Source: Streptomyces sp. CB00316
Lineage (GTDB): Bacteria > Actinomycetota > Actinomycetes > Streptomycetales > Streptomycetaceae
Length of the DNA: 64,000 bases
Direction: 5' to 3'
NCBI RefSeq assembly: GCF_001905595.1
Contig: NZ_LIXI01000004.1
Coordinates: 310,001-374,000 of the forward strand
Shown here: positions 43,263 to 52,312 of the stretch, piece after piece
Position numbering within the stretch: the first letter of the stretch is position 1
How the letters are laid out: each line of letters begins with the position of its first letter
The notes under the pieces: model-generated
Databases searched by the model: none
Told to the model about the DNA's origin: nothing
The model's input: the letters and a program-made list of their open reading frames with translations, nothing else
Translations under genes and position numbers: made by a program

Positions 43263-45095
43263 ATGCGGCCGCTGGAAGCGGGCGAACCGCACACCATCGG
43301 TTCCTACCGGCTGCTCGGCAGACTCGGTGCGGGCGGCATGGGCCGGGTCTATCTCGGGCGCAGCGCCGGCGGCCGCACGGTCGCGGTGAAAGTGGTCCAC
43401 CCGCACTTCGCCCTGGACGAGCAGTTCCGCGCCCGGTTCCGGCGCGAGGTTGAGGCCGCGCGGCGCATCGGCGCGCAGTGGACCGCCCCCGTCCTGGACG
43501 CCGACCCGGACGCCCCGGTGCCGTGGGTCGCCACCGGTTACGTCGCCGGGCCGCCGCTCTCCCAGGCGATCACCGAGCACGGCCCGCTGCCCGAGCACGC
43601 GGTACGCACCCTGGGCGCCGGGCTCGCCGAGGCCCTCCACGTCGTCCACGGCCAGGGCATCGTCCACCGCGATGTGAAGCCCTCCAACGTGCTGCTCGCC
43701 CTGGACGGCCCCCGCCTCATCGACTTCGGCATCGCACGGGCCCTCGGCGCGACCGTCTCGCTCACCTCCACCGGCGTCTCCGTCGGCTCGCCCGGCTACA
43801 TGGCGCCCGAGCAGATCCGCGGCCGGGACATCTCCGGTGCGGCGGACGTCTTCTCGCTGGGCGCGGTCCTGGCGTACGCGGCGACCGGCGCCGCCCCCTT
43901 CTCCGGCGACTCCTCCGCCGTACTCCTCTACAAGGTGGTGCACGAGGAGCCCGAACTGGGCGACCTGGAGGGTGAGCTGCGCGAGGTGGTCGCCGGGTGC
44001 CTGGCCAAGGACCCGGACGCGCGGCCCGTCCCGGCCGACCTCGCCCGCACCCTCGCTCCGGGCGGGGCCGCGGCGATGGTTGCGGCGGGGTGGCTGCCGG
44101 GCCGGCTGGTGGGGGAGGTCAGCCGCTCGGCGGTGGCGCTGCTGGACCTGGAACCGCAGGACGCGCCGGCAGCGGCCTCGGGCCCGGTGCCGTTCAGCAG
44201 TGCGTCGCTGGGGGCGGGGTTCGGGGCGGGCGCCGACGCGCACGAGGGCCCGGGCGCCGATTCCCGTAGGGGCTCCGACGGCTCCCCGGGCGCCGAATCC
44301 GGCCTCATCGGGGTCTTCGGCCCGCCCCTCGTCCACGTACCGGACAGCCCTCCGGGCACCCCGCCCCCGCCCACCACACCCCCCGGCGGCTTCCCCGGGC
44401 AGCGGGCCCACGCCCCCCGGTTCTCCGTCACCGTCAGCGCCGACTCGCAGACGGGCACGGACACGAGCACGGGCGCCGGGGCGCGCCGGAGCCGCCGGGT
44501 GAGCTGCACCGCGGCGCTGGCCGTGGCGGGCTCGTTCGTGGTCGTCGCCCTGGGCTCGGGCCTGCTCGACGGCTTCTTCCCGGGCGGCGACACCGACCGG
44601 CGCAAGGAGAACGACTCGGCGGCCGCCCGCCCGTCCCCCACCGCCACGGCCACCGCGTCCGAGGAACCGGGCGCCTCGGCCTCCGCGGCACCCACCGATG
44701 CGGGCGAGGCCCCGGTGAGCGAGGTACCGAAGGCGTTCGTCGGCACCTGGGAGGGCCCGCTCACCGAGCGGACGACCGGGCAGCCGCACGGCACCCTCAC
44801 CGCGGCCTTCGCCGAGGGGGAGAAGGGCACCCGGGTCGTCCGGATGTCCACCACGATCACCCAGCTCGGCCTCACCGTCACCTGCAACAGCGTCGGCACC
44901 CTCACCTCCGGCACCGCGAAGGAGCTCGAGGTCCGCGAGCGCACCGACCCGGACCGCCCCAGCACCCCGGGCCTGTGCACCACCACCGAGGCCGACCTGG
45001 TCTTCCGCCTCGCCGCCGACGGAACGCTCGGCTACCGGTCGAAGGAGCGCGGGGCGGGCCTCCCGTACGGGACTCTCACCCGGTCCGGCGGCTGA
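43263..45095 (+). CDS. Ser/Thr protein kinase, membrane-anchored
   Basis: A 610-residue Hanks-type kinase. The N-terminal kinase domain (residues 12-265) has LGAGGMGRVYLG, lysine in VAVKVVHPHF, HRDVKPSN near residue 137, IDFGIAR and PGYMAPEQI. A Pro-rich linker (about 300-405) leads to one membrane helix (about residues 412-432, ALAVAGSFVVVALGSGLL) and an extracytoplasmic domain with two cysteines (VTCNS, PGLCTTTEADLVF). No PASTA repeats are present; the outer domain may sense an envelope or cell-surface signal. The ATG at 43263 has GGGAGG upstream. It sits between mqnA and mqnC. Confidence 0.92.
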   Translation: MRPLEAGEPHTIGSYRLLGRLGAGGMGRVYLGRSAGGRTVAVKVVHPHFALDEQFRARFRREVEAARRIGAQWTAPVLDADPDAPVPWVATGYVAGPPLSQAITEHGPLPEHAVRTLGAGLAEALHVVHGQGIVHRDVKPSNVLLALDGPRLIDFGIARALGATVSLTSTGVSVGSPGYMAPEQIRGRDISGAADVFSLGAVLAYAATGAAPFSGDSSAVLLYKVVHEEPELGDLEGELREVVAGCLAKDPDARPVPADLARTLAPGGAAAMVAAGWLPGRLVGEVSRSAVALLDLEPQDAPAAASGPVPFSSASLGAGFGAGADAHEGPGADSRRGSDGSPGAESGLIGVFGPPLVHVPDSPPGTPPPPTTPPGGFPGQRAHAPRFSVTVSADSQTGTDTSTGAGARRSRRVSCTAALAVAGSFVVVALGSGLLDGFFPGGDTDRRKENDSAAARPSPTATATASEEPGASASAAPTDAGEAPVSEVPKAFVGTWEGPLTERTTGQPHGTLTAAFAEGEKGTRVVRMSTTITQLGLTVTCNSVGTLTSGTAKELEVRERTDPDRPSTPGLCTTTEADLVFRLAADGTLGYRSKERGAGLPYGTLTRSGG

Positions 45096-45166
45096 CGGCG
45101 CACGGGGCTGGCGTACGCTGGATCGGTCCGAGGATCCTCAGAAAACCGCCGAAAGGTGACAGCCCG

Positions 45167-46366
45167 GTGACCGAGAAGGCCGATCTCCAGCCCGTCCTCG
45201 ACCGAGCCGCCGAGGGCGGTCGGATCACCCCGGAGGAGGCGCTCGACCTCTACCGCTCGGCGCCACTGCACGCGCTGGGGGCGGCCGCCGACGCCGTACG
45301 CCGACGCCGTTACGCCGGTACGGAGCACATCGCGACGTACATCATCGAGCGCAACATCAACTACACCAACGTGTGTGTGACGGCCTGCAAGTTCTGCGCC
45401 TTCTACGCGCCCCCCAAGGACAAGGCCAAGGGCTGGACCCGGGACATCGAGGACATCCTGCGCCGCTGCGCGGAGACCGTCGAGCTCGGCGGCACCCAGA
45501 TCATGTTCCAGGGCGGCCACCACCCGGACTTCGGTGTGGAGTACTACGAGGAGCACTTCTCCGCGATCAAGAAGGCGTACCCGCAGCTGGTCATCCACTC
45601 GCTGGGCGCCTCCGAGATCGAGCACATGGCCAAGATCTCCAAGGTCTCCGCCGAGGAGGCCATCAGCCGCATCCACGCCGCCGGTCTCGACTCCTTCGCG
45701 GGCGCCGGTGCCGAGCTGCTGCCCGCCCGGCCGCGCAACGCCATCGCCCCGCTCAAGGAGTCGGGCGAGCGGTGGCTGGAGATCATGGAGATCGCGCACG
45801 GCCTCGGTGTCGAGTCCACCTCCACCATGCTGATGGGCACGGGCGAGACCAACGCCGAGCGCATCGAGCACCTGCGGATGATCCGGGACGTCCAGGACCG
45901 TACGGGCGGCTTCCGCGCCTTCATCCCGTACACCTACCAGCCGGAGAACAACAAGCTGAAGGGCCGCACGCAGGCCACGCTCTTCGAGTACCTGCGGATG
46001 ATCTCCATCGCCCGGCTCTTCCTCGACAACGTGGCCCACATCCAGGGCTCCTGGCTGACCACCGGCAAGGAGGTCGGCCAGCTGTCGCTGCACTACGGCG
46101 CCGACGACCTCGGCTCGATCATGCTGGAGGAGAACGTCGTCTCCTCGGCCGGGGCCAAGCACCGCTCCAACCGGCTGGAGATCATCGACCTGATCCGCAA
46201 GGCGGACCGGGTCCCGGCGCAGCGCGCCACCACGTACGAGCACCTCGTCGTGCACGACGACCCGGCGAACGACCCGGTCGACGAGCGCGTGGTCTCGCAC
46301 ATCTCGTCCACCGCGATCGAGGGCGGCACGGCCCACCCGGAGCTCAAGCTCCTCAACGCCAACTAG
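45167..46366 (+). CDS. mqnC: Cyclic dehypoxanthinyl futalosine synthase MqnC
   Basis: A 399-residue radical-SAM enzyme that cyclises dehypoxanthine futalosine in menaquinone biosynthesis. The CX3CX2C cluster motif is in CVTACKFCAF near residue 70. Family features are IMFQGGHHPDFG, HSLGASEIEHMA, GAGAELLPARPRNAIAPLKE and LMGTGETNAERIEHL. The start is a GTG preceded by AAAGG. The small gap to the following amidohydrolase-like gene (seven bases) suggests an operon. Confidence 0.95.
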   Translation: MTEKADLQPVLDRAAEGGRITPEEALDLYRSAPLHALGAAADAVRRRRYAGTEHIATYIIERNINYTNVCVTACKFCAFYAPPKDKAKGWTRDIEDILRRCAETVELGGTQIMFQGGHHPDFGVEYYEEHFSAIKKAYPQLVIHSLGASEIEHMAKISKVSAEEAISRIHAAGLDSFAGAGAELLPARPRNAIAPLKESGERWLEIMEIAHGLGVESTSTMLMGTGETNAERIEHLRMIRDVQDRTGGFRAFIPYTYQPENNKLKGRTQATLFEYLRMISIARLFLDNVAHIQGSWLTTGKEVGQLSLHYGADDLGSIMLEENVVSSAGAKHRSNRLEIIDLIRKADRVPAQRATTYEHLVVHDDPANDPVDERVVSHISSTAIEGGTAHPELKLLNAN

Positions 46367-46373
46367 TGCGCCC

Positions 46374-47024
46374 GTGCTGACGGTTCACGCCGCGCCGCTG
46401 GTCCTCCCGGTCGGTGCGGCGGCTGTCGTGGCGGGTGCGGTGGCCGTGGACGGCGACCGGATCGCCGCCATCGGGCCGTACGAGGACGTCGTCGCCGCGC
46501 ACCCCGCGGCCCGGGTCCGCCGCTGGCCCGGGCTCCTCACCCCCGGACTCCGCCAGGACCGGGCCCGGGAGCTGCTCACCCGCTGCTACCACCCGGACCC
46601 GCGCGAGGCCGACGAGTTGGGTGAACGTCCGCTCCGGGGGGAGGCGTTCGAGCGGCTCGCGGCGACCATGGACACGGCCCGGCGGGCAGGCAGCGTGCGG
46701 CGCGGGCTCCAGCGGATGCTGCGGCACGGGACCACGCATGTGGTGGGCCCGTTCGGGGCGGACGAGCCGGCGCTGCGCATGGCCGTCTCCCGGTCCGGGC
46801 TGCTCCAGGTCCCGGGTGCCGGGGGCCCCGCCGGACCTCCGGACCTGGACCCCTTCGCGGCCGGCGGCGACCTGGCCGCCACCGCCCACGGCCCGCTGAC
46901 CGTCGGCGGCCGCGCGGACTTCGCCGTCTTCGACGTGGCCGAGGAGGCGGCGCTGCGCGCGGGCGGGGCGAGGCTCTGCGTTGCGACGGTGCTCGCGGGG
47001 CGGCTCGTCCACCGCGCCCGCTGA
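46374..47024 (+). CDS. Imidazolonepropionase-like (degenerate amidohydrolase) protein
   Basis: A 216-residue protein with an amidohydrolase-like start (AVDGDRIAAIGPYEDVVAAH, then GLLTPGL) and end (GRADFAVFDVAEEAALRAGG). The middle barrel is very short and the H-x-H metal motif normally after PG is missing (PGLLTPGLRQDRARE); HGTTHVVGPFG keeps a histidine. It is about half the length of active deaminases. Located seven bases after mqnC, it may be a remnant or non-catalytic relative of an aminodeoxyfutalosine deaminase, which is inference. GTG start. Its 3' half overlaps an antisense extension of the DUF3152 gene. Confidence 0.7.
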   Translation: MLTVHAAPLVLPVGAAAVVAGAVAVDGDRIAAIGPYEDVVAAHPAARVRRWPGLLTPGLRQDRARELLTRCYHPDPREADELGERPLRGEAFERLAATMDTARRAGSVRRGLQRMLRHGTTHVVGPFGADEPALRMAVSRSGLLQVPGAGGPAGPPDLDPFAAGGDLAATAHGPLTVGGRADFAVFDVAEEAALRAGGARLCVATVLAGRLVHRAR

Positions 47025-47961
47025 AACCGAGTCCTTGAAGGGCCCACGGCACCTTCGGCCCGCCCAGGTAGCGCCCCCTGGCGTCGTAGGGCCAGGCGTT
47101 CGCGACGCACCCCTTCAGCCCGACTATCTGCTGCATCATCGCGGGCGCGGGGCGTCCCTTCCCCGGGCAGGTCTCGTGGCCGCGCCCCAGCCAGTGGCCG
47201 ACCTCGTGGTTGATGATCAGGGCCCGGTACTCGGCGACCGGCCCGTCGAACTGGGGTGAACCCAGCTGCCAGCGCTTCAGGTGGACCATGACCTGTTCGC
47301 CGCCCCGGCAGTTGACCTCGCCGCGGGTCTTCAGCCCGTAGGCGCCGCAGAGCCGGTCCGTGGTCGCCGGGGTGCCTATCTTCACCACCAACTCGGCCGA
47401 CTTGTCAGCGACTTGGCGGAACGAGCGCTCGCCGCCGTGGCTCCAGCCGCGTGGGTCTGCCAGGATCGCCGCGATGTCCTCGGCGGCCCGGTCGGGGTCG
47501 ACGCCGCTGCCGTCCTCCACCTCGACCCGGTAGGGCTCGCCCTGGCCGGACTTCGTGACGCCCGCGCGGGCGACGGTAAAGGTGCCGGGGCCGGAGGCGG
47601 GCACGTCGGAGGCCCGGGGAGGAGGGTCGCCGTCGGCCGGCGGCGAGGGGGTGGGCGAGGGCGGCGACCAGAGCGGGAACGAGGACGAGGGCGTGGGGGA
47701 GGGCGTGGCCGTGGGCGGCGACGAGGGTGCGGGTATCGGCATGCCGGTTACGGGCTCCGTCGGGTCGGGGGAGGCGGAGGAAGGGGCGGGCGTGGGCCGG
47801 TTGGTGGAGGGGCCGGGGGCGGGGCGGCGGGTTCGGTGCCGGGTGTCTGCCGCAGCAAGGGTCCCAGCAGGGAGAGGCCCAGCGTCACGGCGGAGTACGA
47901 ATCCGGTGCCTCGCGGAACGCCTGTGCTGGGAGAACCGCCGGCCGCGATGTGCTGAATCAT
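46576..47961 (-). CDS. DUF3152 protein with run-on C-terminus and doubtful N-terminus
   Basis: The conserved DUF3152 region spans roughly residues 125-305: VARAGVTKSGQGEPYRVEVE, LGSPQFDGPVAEYRALIINH, the metalloprotease-like HEVGHWLGRGHE and CVANAWPYDARGRYLGGPKV. The frame then continues without a stop for about 150 Arg/Pro-rich residues antisense to the imidazolonepropionase-like gene; the natural end is probably near 47044, where a TGG follows KVP. At the N-terminus a hydrophobic segment (SAVTLGLSLLGPLL, about 47870-47912) is in another frame, suggesting a frameshift in the Pro-rich linker. It should be an envelope-anchored protein; function unknown. Confidence 0.6.
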   Translation of the reverse strand: MIQHIAAGGSPSTGVPRGTGFVLRRDAGPLPAGTLAAADTRHRTRRPAPGPSTNRPTPAPSSASPDPTEPVTGMPIPAPSSPPTATPSPTPSSSFPLWSPPSPTPSPPADGDPPPRASDVPASGPGTFTVARAGVTKSGQGEPYRVEVEDGSGVDPDRAAEDIAAILADPRGWSHGGERSFRQVADKSAELVVKIGTPATTDRLCGAYGLKTRGEVNCRGGEQVMVHLKRWQLGSPQFDGPVAEYRALIINHEVGHWLGRGHETCPGKGRPAPAMMQQIVGLKGCVANAWPYDARGRYLGGPKVPWALQGLGFSGRGGRAAPRAPSQRRASPRPRAAPPPRPRRRRRSPRGRRRSAGRGRWRPGRRRPRRGPGPEVRRGPRHPGPGAARTGRRPCAAPARPPRTGPPHAWSRAAASAGARAARCLPAGPCPWSPRAARTPPPGADVHPTRRPRAGPGGSSG

Positions 47962-48104
47962 CGGCGGTGCCTGTGTGGGCGACCGGTTCCTGAACCCTTC
48001 GTACGTACCCGTACGTCCTCTCCCGGCTTGTCCGCAAGCCCGGTGGACTGCCCTGCGCGGGCCGCCCCCACCGATTCCTGCGGGCGGGCTGCTTGAATGG
48101 ACGG

Positions 48105-48797
48105 GTGACCCGAGCCTCCCTGGACAAGCAGCCGCACGAAGTCGCCTCGATGTTCGACGGTGTGGCGGCCAACTACGACCTGACCAACGACGTGATCTCG
48201 CTGGGCCAGGCCCGGCTGTGGCGCAAGGCGGTCGCGGCGGCGGTCGACGCCCGCCCCGCGCAGAAGATCCTCGACCTGGCGGCGGGCACCGCGACGTCCT
48301 CGCAGCCCTTCGCCCAGGCCGGTGCCTATGTGGTGCCGTGCGACTTCTCGCTCGGCATGCTGAAGGTCGGCAAGCAGCGCCACCCGTGGATGCCGTTCAC
48401 GGCGGGCGACGGCATGAAGCTGCCGTTCAAGGACGAGGTCTTCGACACCGTCACGATCTCCTTCGGGCTGCGCAACATCCAGGACACCGAGACCGCGCTG
48501 CGCGAGCTGTACCGGGTGACGAAGCCGGGCGGCCGGGTCGTGATCTGCGAGTTCTCGCAGCCGACGTGGACCCCGTTCCGCACGGTCTACACGGAGTACC
48601 TGATGCGCGCGATCCCGCCGGCCGCCCGGGCGGTCTCCTCCAACCCGGACGCGTACGTCTATCTCGCCGAGTCCATCCGCGCCTGGCCCGACCAGCCCGG
48701 CCTCGCCGCACTCCTTCAGAGGGCGGGCTGGTCGAAGGTGGCGTGGCGCAATCTCACCGGCGGCGTGGTGGCCCTGCACCGGGCCACCCGCGCCTGA
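48105..48797 (+). CDS. ubiE: Demethylmenaquinone methyltransferase MenG/UbiE
   Basis: A 230-residue SAM-dependent methyltransferase completing menaquinone synthesis. It begins [20 protein letters not shown], has the SAM motif [34 protein letters not shown] and [20 protein letters not shown], and ends [23 protein letters not shown] start at 48105. It lies downstream of, and divergent from, the DUF3152 gene, in the menaquinone block with mqnC and the menJ-like reductase. Confidence 0.95.
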   Translation: MTRASLDKQPHEVASMFDGVAANYDLTNDVISLGQARLWRKAVAAAVDARPAQKILDLAAGTATSSQPFAQAGAYVVPCDFSLGMLKVGKQRHPWMPFTAGDGMKLPFKDEVFDTVTISFGLRNIQDTETALRELYRVTKPGGRVVICEFSQPTWTPFRTVYTEYLMRAIPPAARAVSSNPDAYVYLAESIRAWPDQPGLAALLQRAGWSKVAWRNLTGGVVALHRATRA

Positions 48798-48810
48798 GTT
48801 CTTTCGGACG

Positions 48811-49341
48811 CTAGAGCTCCAGCCGGTAGCAGTACCCCTCCTGTCCGGGGCGCGGGGTGGTGAAGGTCTCCGCGTGCCGCATCCCGAGCCGCTCCGCCAC
48901 CGCGATGGATCTGGCGTTACGGGGGTCGATCATCGCGACGACGTCCGGCACCGCCGCCGCCCGCAGCCGCTCCAGCGTGGTGCGGGCGGCGGCGGTGGCG
49001 TACCCGCGCCCCCAGGCGGTGCGGCCCAGCCGCCAGCCGATCTCGATGGCGCCGACCGGACCGAAGTGCGTATGGGGCCACGGCTGCGCCCCGGTGAAGC
49101 CGAGCACCGTGTCGTCCTCGTCGGTGAGGGTCCACAGGCAGAAGCCGAGCTCCGCGTCGTGGCGCCGCTGGCGCGCGGTGAGTTCCTCGTAGACGGAGAA
49201 CTCCGCGCTCCGGCCGCCGTGGAACTCCATCACCTCGGGGTCGTCGAAGACCCGGTACCAGATCAGGGCGTCCTCGTCGGTCGGGACGCGCAGACGTACC
49301 GCGGGGGCCGGGGCAGTGGGCGGAACAGGTGCTATCGACAT
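48811..49341 (-). CDS. GNAT-family N-acetyltransferase
   Basis: A 176-residue acetyltransferase of the RimJ/RimL type. It opens VRLRVPTDEDALIWYRVFDD, has the acetyl-CoA motif IGWRLGRTAWGRGYATAAAR and ends with IDPRNARSIAVAERLGMRHA. The substrate is unknown. The ATG at 49341 follows GAAGGG; the longer frame runs into the divergent reductase promoter region. Convergent with ubiE, 13 bases apart. Confidence 0.9.
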   Translation of the reverse strand: MSIAPVPPTAPAPAVRLRVPTDEDALIWYRVFDDPEVMEFHGGRSAEFSVYEELTARQRRHDAELGFCLWTLTDEDDTVLGFTGAQPWPHTHFGPVGAIEIGWRLGRTAWGRGYATAAARTTLERLRAAAVPDVVAMIDPRNARSIAVAERLGMRHAETFTTPRPGQEGYCYRLEL

Positions 49342-49438
49342 GAGGGAGCCCTTCGGAGGGTTGTTCTGCAGGCCCCCATAGACTGCACGGGACATGTGCC
49401 GCGCGGCACGCGAATTCGAGTCTTCGGGAGATCCGACC

Positions 49439-50722
49439 GTGATCGAGCCCCTCTCCGAGCACAGCGCGGACGTGATCGTCGTCGGAGCGGGCCCAGCCGG
49501 CTCCACGACCGCGTACTACCTCGCCAAGGCCGGACTCGACGTCCTGCTGCTGGAAAAGACGGCGTTCCCCCGCGAGAAGGTCTGCGGCGACGGCCTCACG
49601 CCGCGCGCCACGAAGCAGCTCGTCTCCATGGGGATCGACATCTCCGAGGAGGCCGGCTGGCTCCGCAACAAGGGCCTGCGCATCATCGGCGGCGGCGTCC
49701 GGCTCCAGCTGGACTGGCCGGACCTCGCCTCCTACCCGGACTACGGACTGGTCCGTAAGCGCGACGACTTCGATGAGCAGCTCGCCCGGCAGGCGCAGAA
49801 GGCCGGCGCCCGGCTGTACGAGCGCTGCAACGTGGGCGCCCCGATCCGGGACGAACGCACCGGCCGCATCACCGGCGTCGAGGCGAAGGTCGGCGAGGAG
49901 AAGACCCCGCTCACCTTCCACGCCCCCCTCGTCGTCGCCGCCGACGGCAACTCCACCCGGCTCTCCCTCGCGATGGGCCTGCACCGCCGCGAGGACCGCC
50001 CGATGGGCGTCGCCGTCCGTACGTACTTCACCTCGCCCCGCCACGACGACGACTACCTGGAGTCCTGGCTGGAGCTCTGGGACAAGCGCGGCGCCCAGGA
50101 CCGGCTGCTGCCCGGGTACGGCTGGATCTTCGGCATGGGCGACGGCACCTCCAACGTGGGGCTCGGCATCCTCAACTCCTCCTCCGCCTTCAAGGAGCTG
50201 GACTGGCGTGAGGTGCTCAAGGCCTGGTGCGCCTCGATGCCCGAGGAGTGGGGCTACACCCCGGAGAACATGACGATGCCCATCCGGGGCGCCGCTCTCC
50301 CCATGGCCTTCAACCGCCAGCCGCACTACACCAAGGGCCTCCTGCTCGTCGGCGACGCGGGCGGCATGGTCAACCCGTTCAACGGCGAAGGCATCGCGTA
50401 CGCCATGGAGTCGGGCCAGATCGCGGCCGACGTCATCGTCCAGGCCCACGCCCGCGCCACCCCCGCCCAGCGCGAACTGGCCCTGAACAACTACCCGAAG
50501 GTGCTCAAGGAGACCTACGGCGGCTATTACACGATGGGCCGCGCCTTCGTGAAGCTGATCGGCAACCCGAAGGTCATGAAGGTCGCCACCCAGCGCGGCC
50601 TGACCCACCCGCTGCTGATGAAGTTCACCCTCAAGATGCTGGCCAACCTGACCGACCCGACGGGCGGCGACGCGATGGACCGCATCATCAACGGGCTGTC
50701 GAAGGTGGCCCCGAAGGCCTGA
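49439..50722 (+). CDS. menJ: Geranylgeranyl reductase-family / menaquinone reductase (MenJ-like)
   Basis: A 427-residue FAD enzyme. The dinucleotide motif is VIVVGAGPAGSTTAYYLAKA, followed by AFPREKVCGDGLTPRATKQL, the PxEYxxR-like VRKRDDFDEQLARQA, and the second FAD motif LLLVGDAGGMVNPFNGEGIA. Relatives saturate a double bond of the isoprenoid side chain of menaquinone (MenJ in mycobacteria) or of geranylgeranyl lipids. Position in the menaquinone block supports the first. GTG start with GGGAG upstream. Followed by a hairpin terminator. Confidence 0.9.
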   Translation: MIEPLSEHSADVIVVGAGPAGSTTAYYLAKAGLDVLLLEKTAFPREKVCGDGLTPRATKQLVSMGIDISEEAGWLRNKGLRIIGGGVRLQLDWPDLASYPDYGLVRKRDDFDEQLARQAQKAGARLYERCNVGAPIRDERTGRITGVEAKVGEEKTPLTFHAPLVVAADGNSTRLSLAMGLHRREDRPMGVAVRTYFTSPRHDDDYLESWLELWDKRGAQDRLLPGYGWIFGMGDGTSNVGLGILNSSSAFKELDWREVLKAWCASMPEEWGYTPENMTMPIRGAALPMAFNRQPHYTKGLLLVGDAGGMVNPFNGEGIAYAMESGQIAADVIVQAHARATPAQRELALNNYPKVLKETYGGYYTMGRAFVKLIGNPKVMKVATQRGLTHPLLMKFTLKMLANLTDPTGGDAMDRIINGLSKVAPKA

Positions 50723-50740
50723 GGGGCGCTCCGAAGGGTG

Positions 50741-50773
50741 CAGCGGTGTGTGCCTCGCAGGTACACACCGCTG
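50741..50773 (+). terminator. 11-bp hairpin terminator after menJ-like gene
   Basis: CAGCGGTGTGT (50741-50751) pairs with ACACACCGCTG (50763-50773) around 11 bases, followed by TTT, 18 bases after the stop. Confidence 0.8.
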
Positions 50774-50834
50774 TTTCGGTACATGGGCCGACCGGAAAAG
50801 CACCACTTAAATATCAAATCCGCCGAAAACTGTG

Positions 50835-51337
50835 CTACTCGGCTCGGTAGCACACTGATTCGGCGGTGACCTCAGGAAGATCCGGGGCGTTGCCGACCTT
50901 GCTCGTCCTGTGCAGACGCACGTCCACCGCGAATTCACGCCCTGCGGATTCTGCGACGAGCTGCGGGCTCTTCGCGGTACTGCTGTCCGGGCCGTCCTTG
51001 ACGATCTCCCAGCCGTCCTTGGGCAGCTCGCGGCGGAGTCGTTCCATACCCTTCCGCATGTCGTTGAAGGGAGTTTGATGGGCGCTCCATAAGTGACGAG
51101 CACGGAAGACCTTCTCGTCGGAGCCATGGTCCGTGCACGGCGATGTCATGGCGCCCGCCTCCGTAACTTTCCTTTGGCGGCGAGCATTTCGAGAATGCGG
51201 CTGGAAGTCTTTTCGACGTCCGCGCCCACAGCCTCACTGTTCCGTACCTGCGCCGCGGCCTCATTTCCGTTCGAGCACCCCGTGATCGACACGCTCATCA
51301 CGAGCATGACACCAATCTTTGAAACTAGCCTAGTCAA
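50835..51337 (-). pseudogene. Lipoprotein gene broken by a frameshift
   Basis: The 5' part (51146-51337, TTG start with AAGG) encodes a lipoprotein signal with the lipobox SITGC and a helical stretch (VEKTSSRILEMLAAKGK), then runs into RRRAP and stops. Reading the next frame from about 51167 gives VTEAGAMTSPCTDHGSDEKV and continues to the stop at 50835 with VFRARHLWSAHQTPFNDMRK, a pattern common in Streptomyces lipoproteins. Joining the two with one inserted base would give a normal protein of about 167 residues, so the gene looks inactivated by a one-base deletion. The AT-richer composition differs from its neighbours. Confidence 0.7.
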
Positions 51338-51497
51338 GTTCTACCTTGTCGTATTGGCCGACGATGACGGCTGCCTGCTTGCGCATGCTGAGTGAGCCGT
51401 CATCGAAGAACCCCGTGTGGCCTCCGGAGTCGCTCTTCATGATTTTTCCGCCGGATCTCCCGTCGGTCGGGATCGTCAAGTTGTCGCCGAGTCCCAT
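51330..51497 (-). CDS. Small protein upstream of the broken lipoprotein
   Basis: A 55-residue open frame starting MGLGDNLTIPTDGRSGGKIM and ending QAAVIVGQYDKVELD. It overlaps the start of the lipoprotein gene by eight bases, so the two would be translationally coupled. No signal peptide or membrane helix is visible; the content is hydrophilic. It may be a truncated WXG-like or secreted-complex component, but I do not recognise it. Confidence 0.45.
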   Translation of the reverse strand: MGLGDNLTIPTDGRSGGKIMKSDSGGHTGFFDDGSLSMRKQAAVIVGQYDKVELD

Positions 51498-51501
51498 CAG
51501 C

Positions 51502-51725
51502 CGGCCACCTTGCCGTACCACCTGGTCGTCCCAGGGCCCGCCCACACGGCCGCCGCCTCCATCTTCGCCAGCCACCCCCTCATCGTCGGACCCGCCGTCA
51601 CCTGGACCCTGCGCATGCCCTGGAAGGGGGACCGCCCGGCCGACCGTGACCAGCCCCCGGGCCTCGCGTTCCACGTCCTGGGCGATGACCGGCGCCTGAC
51701 GACGCACTTCCGCGTCGTGCTCTGA
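51502..51725 (+). pseudogene. 3' fragment of an unidentified gene
   Basis: The plus-strand frame reads TLPYHLVVPGPAHTAAASIF, then VTWTLRMPWKGDRPADRDQP and AFHVLGDDRRLTTHFRVVL before a stop at 51725. The composition and ending look like a true C-terminus, but no start lies upstream: the frame degrades into the small gene on the other strand. I read it as the tail of a gene cut by the insertion of the lipoprotein cluster. No function is recognised. Confidence 0.4.
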
Positions 51726-52064
51726 CCTGGGTACCGGGACCGCGGGGTTCCCCGGGGCTGCCACCGCCCCGGGCTGCCGTGACCCGGGCCAGGTACTGCC
51801 CCAGGGCGGCGGCGACCCGAGCCCCGCGCCCGGCACGGCCCCCGTCAGGGCATAATCCCCGACCCCCCACGTGATCGTGTGCGATGATTTGCGCGCCACC
51901 CCCGGTCATCGGCAGTCCCGGACCGGCTGGTGCCCGCCCTCGCCCGTAGCGGCGGCACGCGGCGCGTACGACACTCGTCTCCGCCCCACCGCACACATCG
52001 AACGCAGACCGGCGGGGTACGGGGCAAGCCGATACAGCGCTGCTCGACCCAAGGACAGACAGCC
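51726..52064. other. 339-bp region without a gene
   Basis: Pro/Gly-coding-like GC-rich sequence on both strands with no credible start or motif. It probably contains the promoter of the small protein at 52065. Confidence 0.5.
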
Positions 52065-52292
52065 ATGACGACCGCCTCCCTGCCCCGGAAGTCCTCCCGC
52101 CCGGAAGTGGGCGCCGAGGACACCGCGCCGCTCCAGCACCACGGCCTCTTCCTGGAGCCCCGCTTCGCCCCGGGCCTGAGCTCCCCGGACGAGGACGACG
52201 AGGAACTGGACGCCTCGTACGACGCGCTGCCCGCGCCCACCACCTCCGCGCGGGAGCCGGAGCGGACCAACCGCCGCCAGCGCCGCCGTTGA
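52065..52292 (+). CDS. Hypothetical acidic protein, 75 residues
   Basis: A short protein with a central acidic stretch (SPDEDDEELDASYDALP) and a basic tail ending RTNRRQRRR. The ATG is preceded by AAGGACAGAC. Content is hydrophilic and probably disordered. I do not recognise the family. Confidence 0.5.
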   Translation: MTTASLPRKSSRPEVGAEDTAPLQHHGLFLEPRFAPGLSSPDEDDEELDASYDALPAPTTSAREPERTNRRQRRR

Positions 52293-52312
52293 ACGTCCGG
52301 TAGCCTCGTCCC

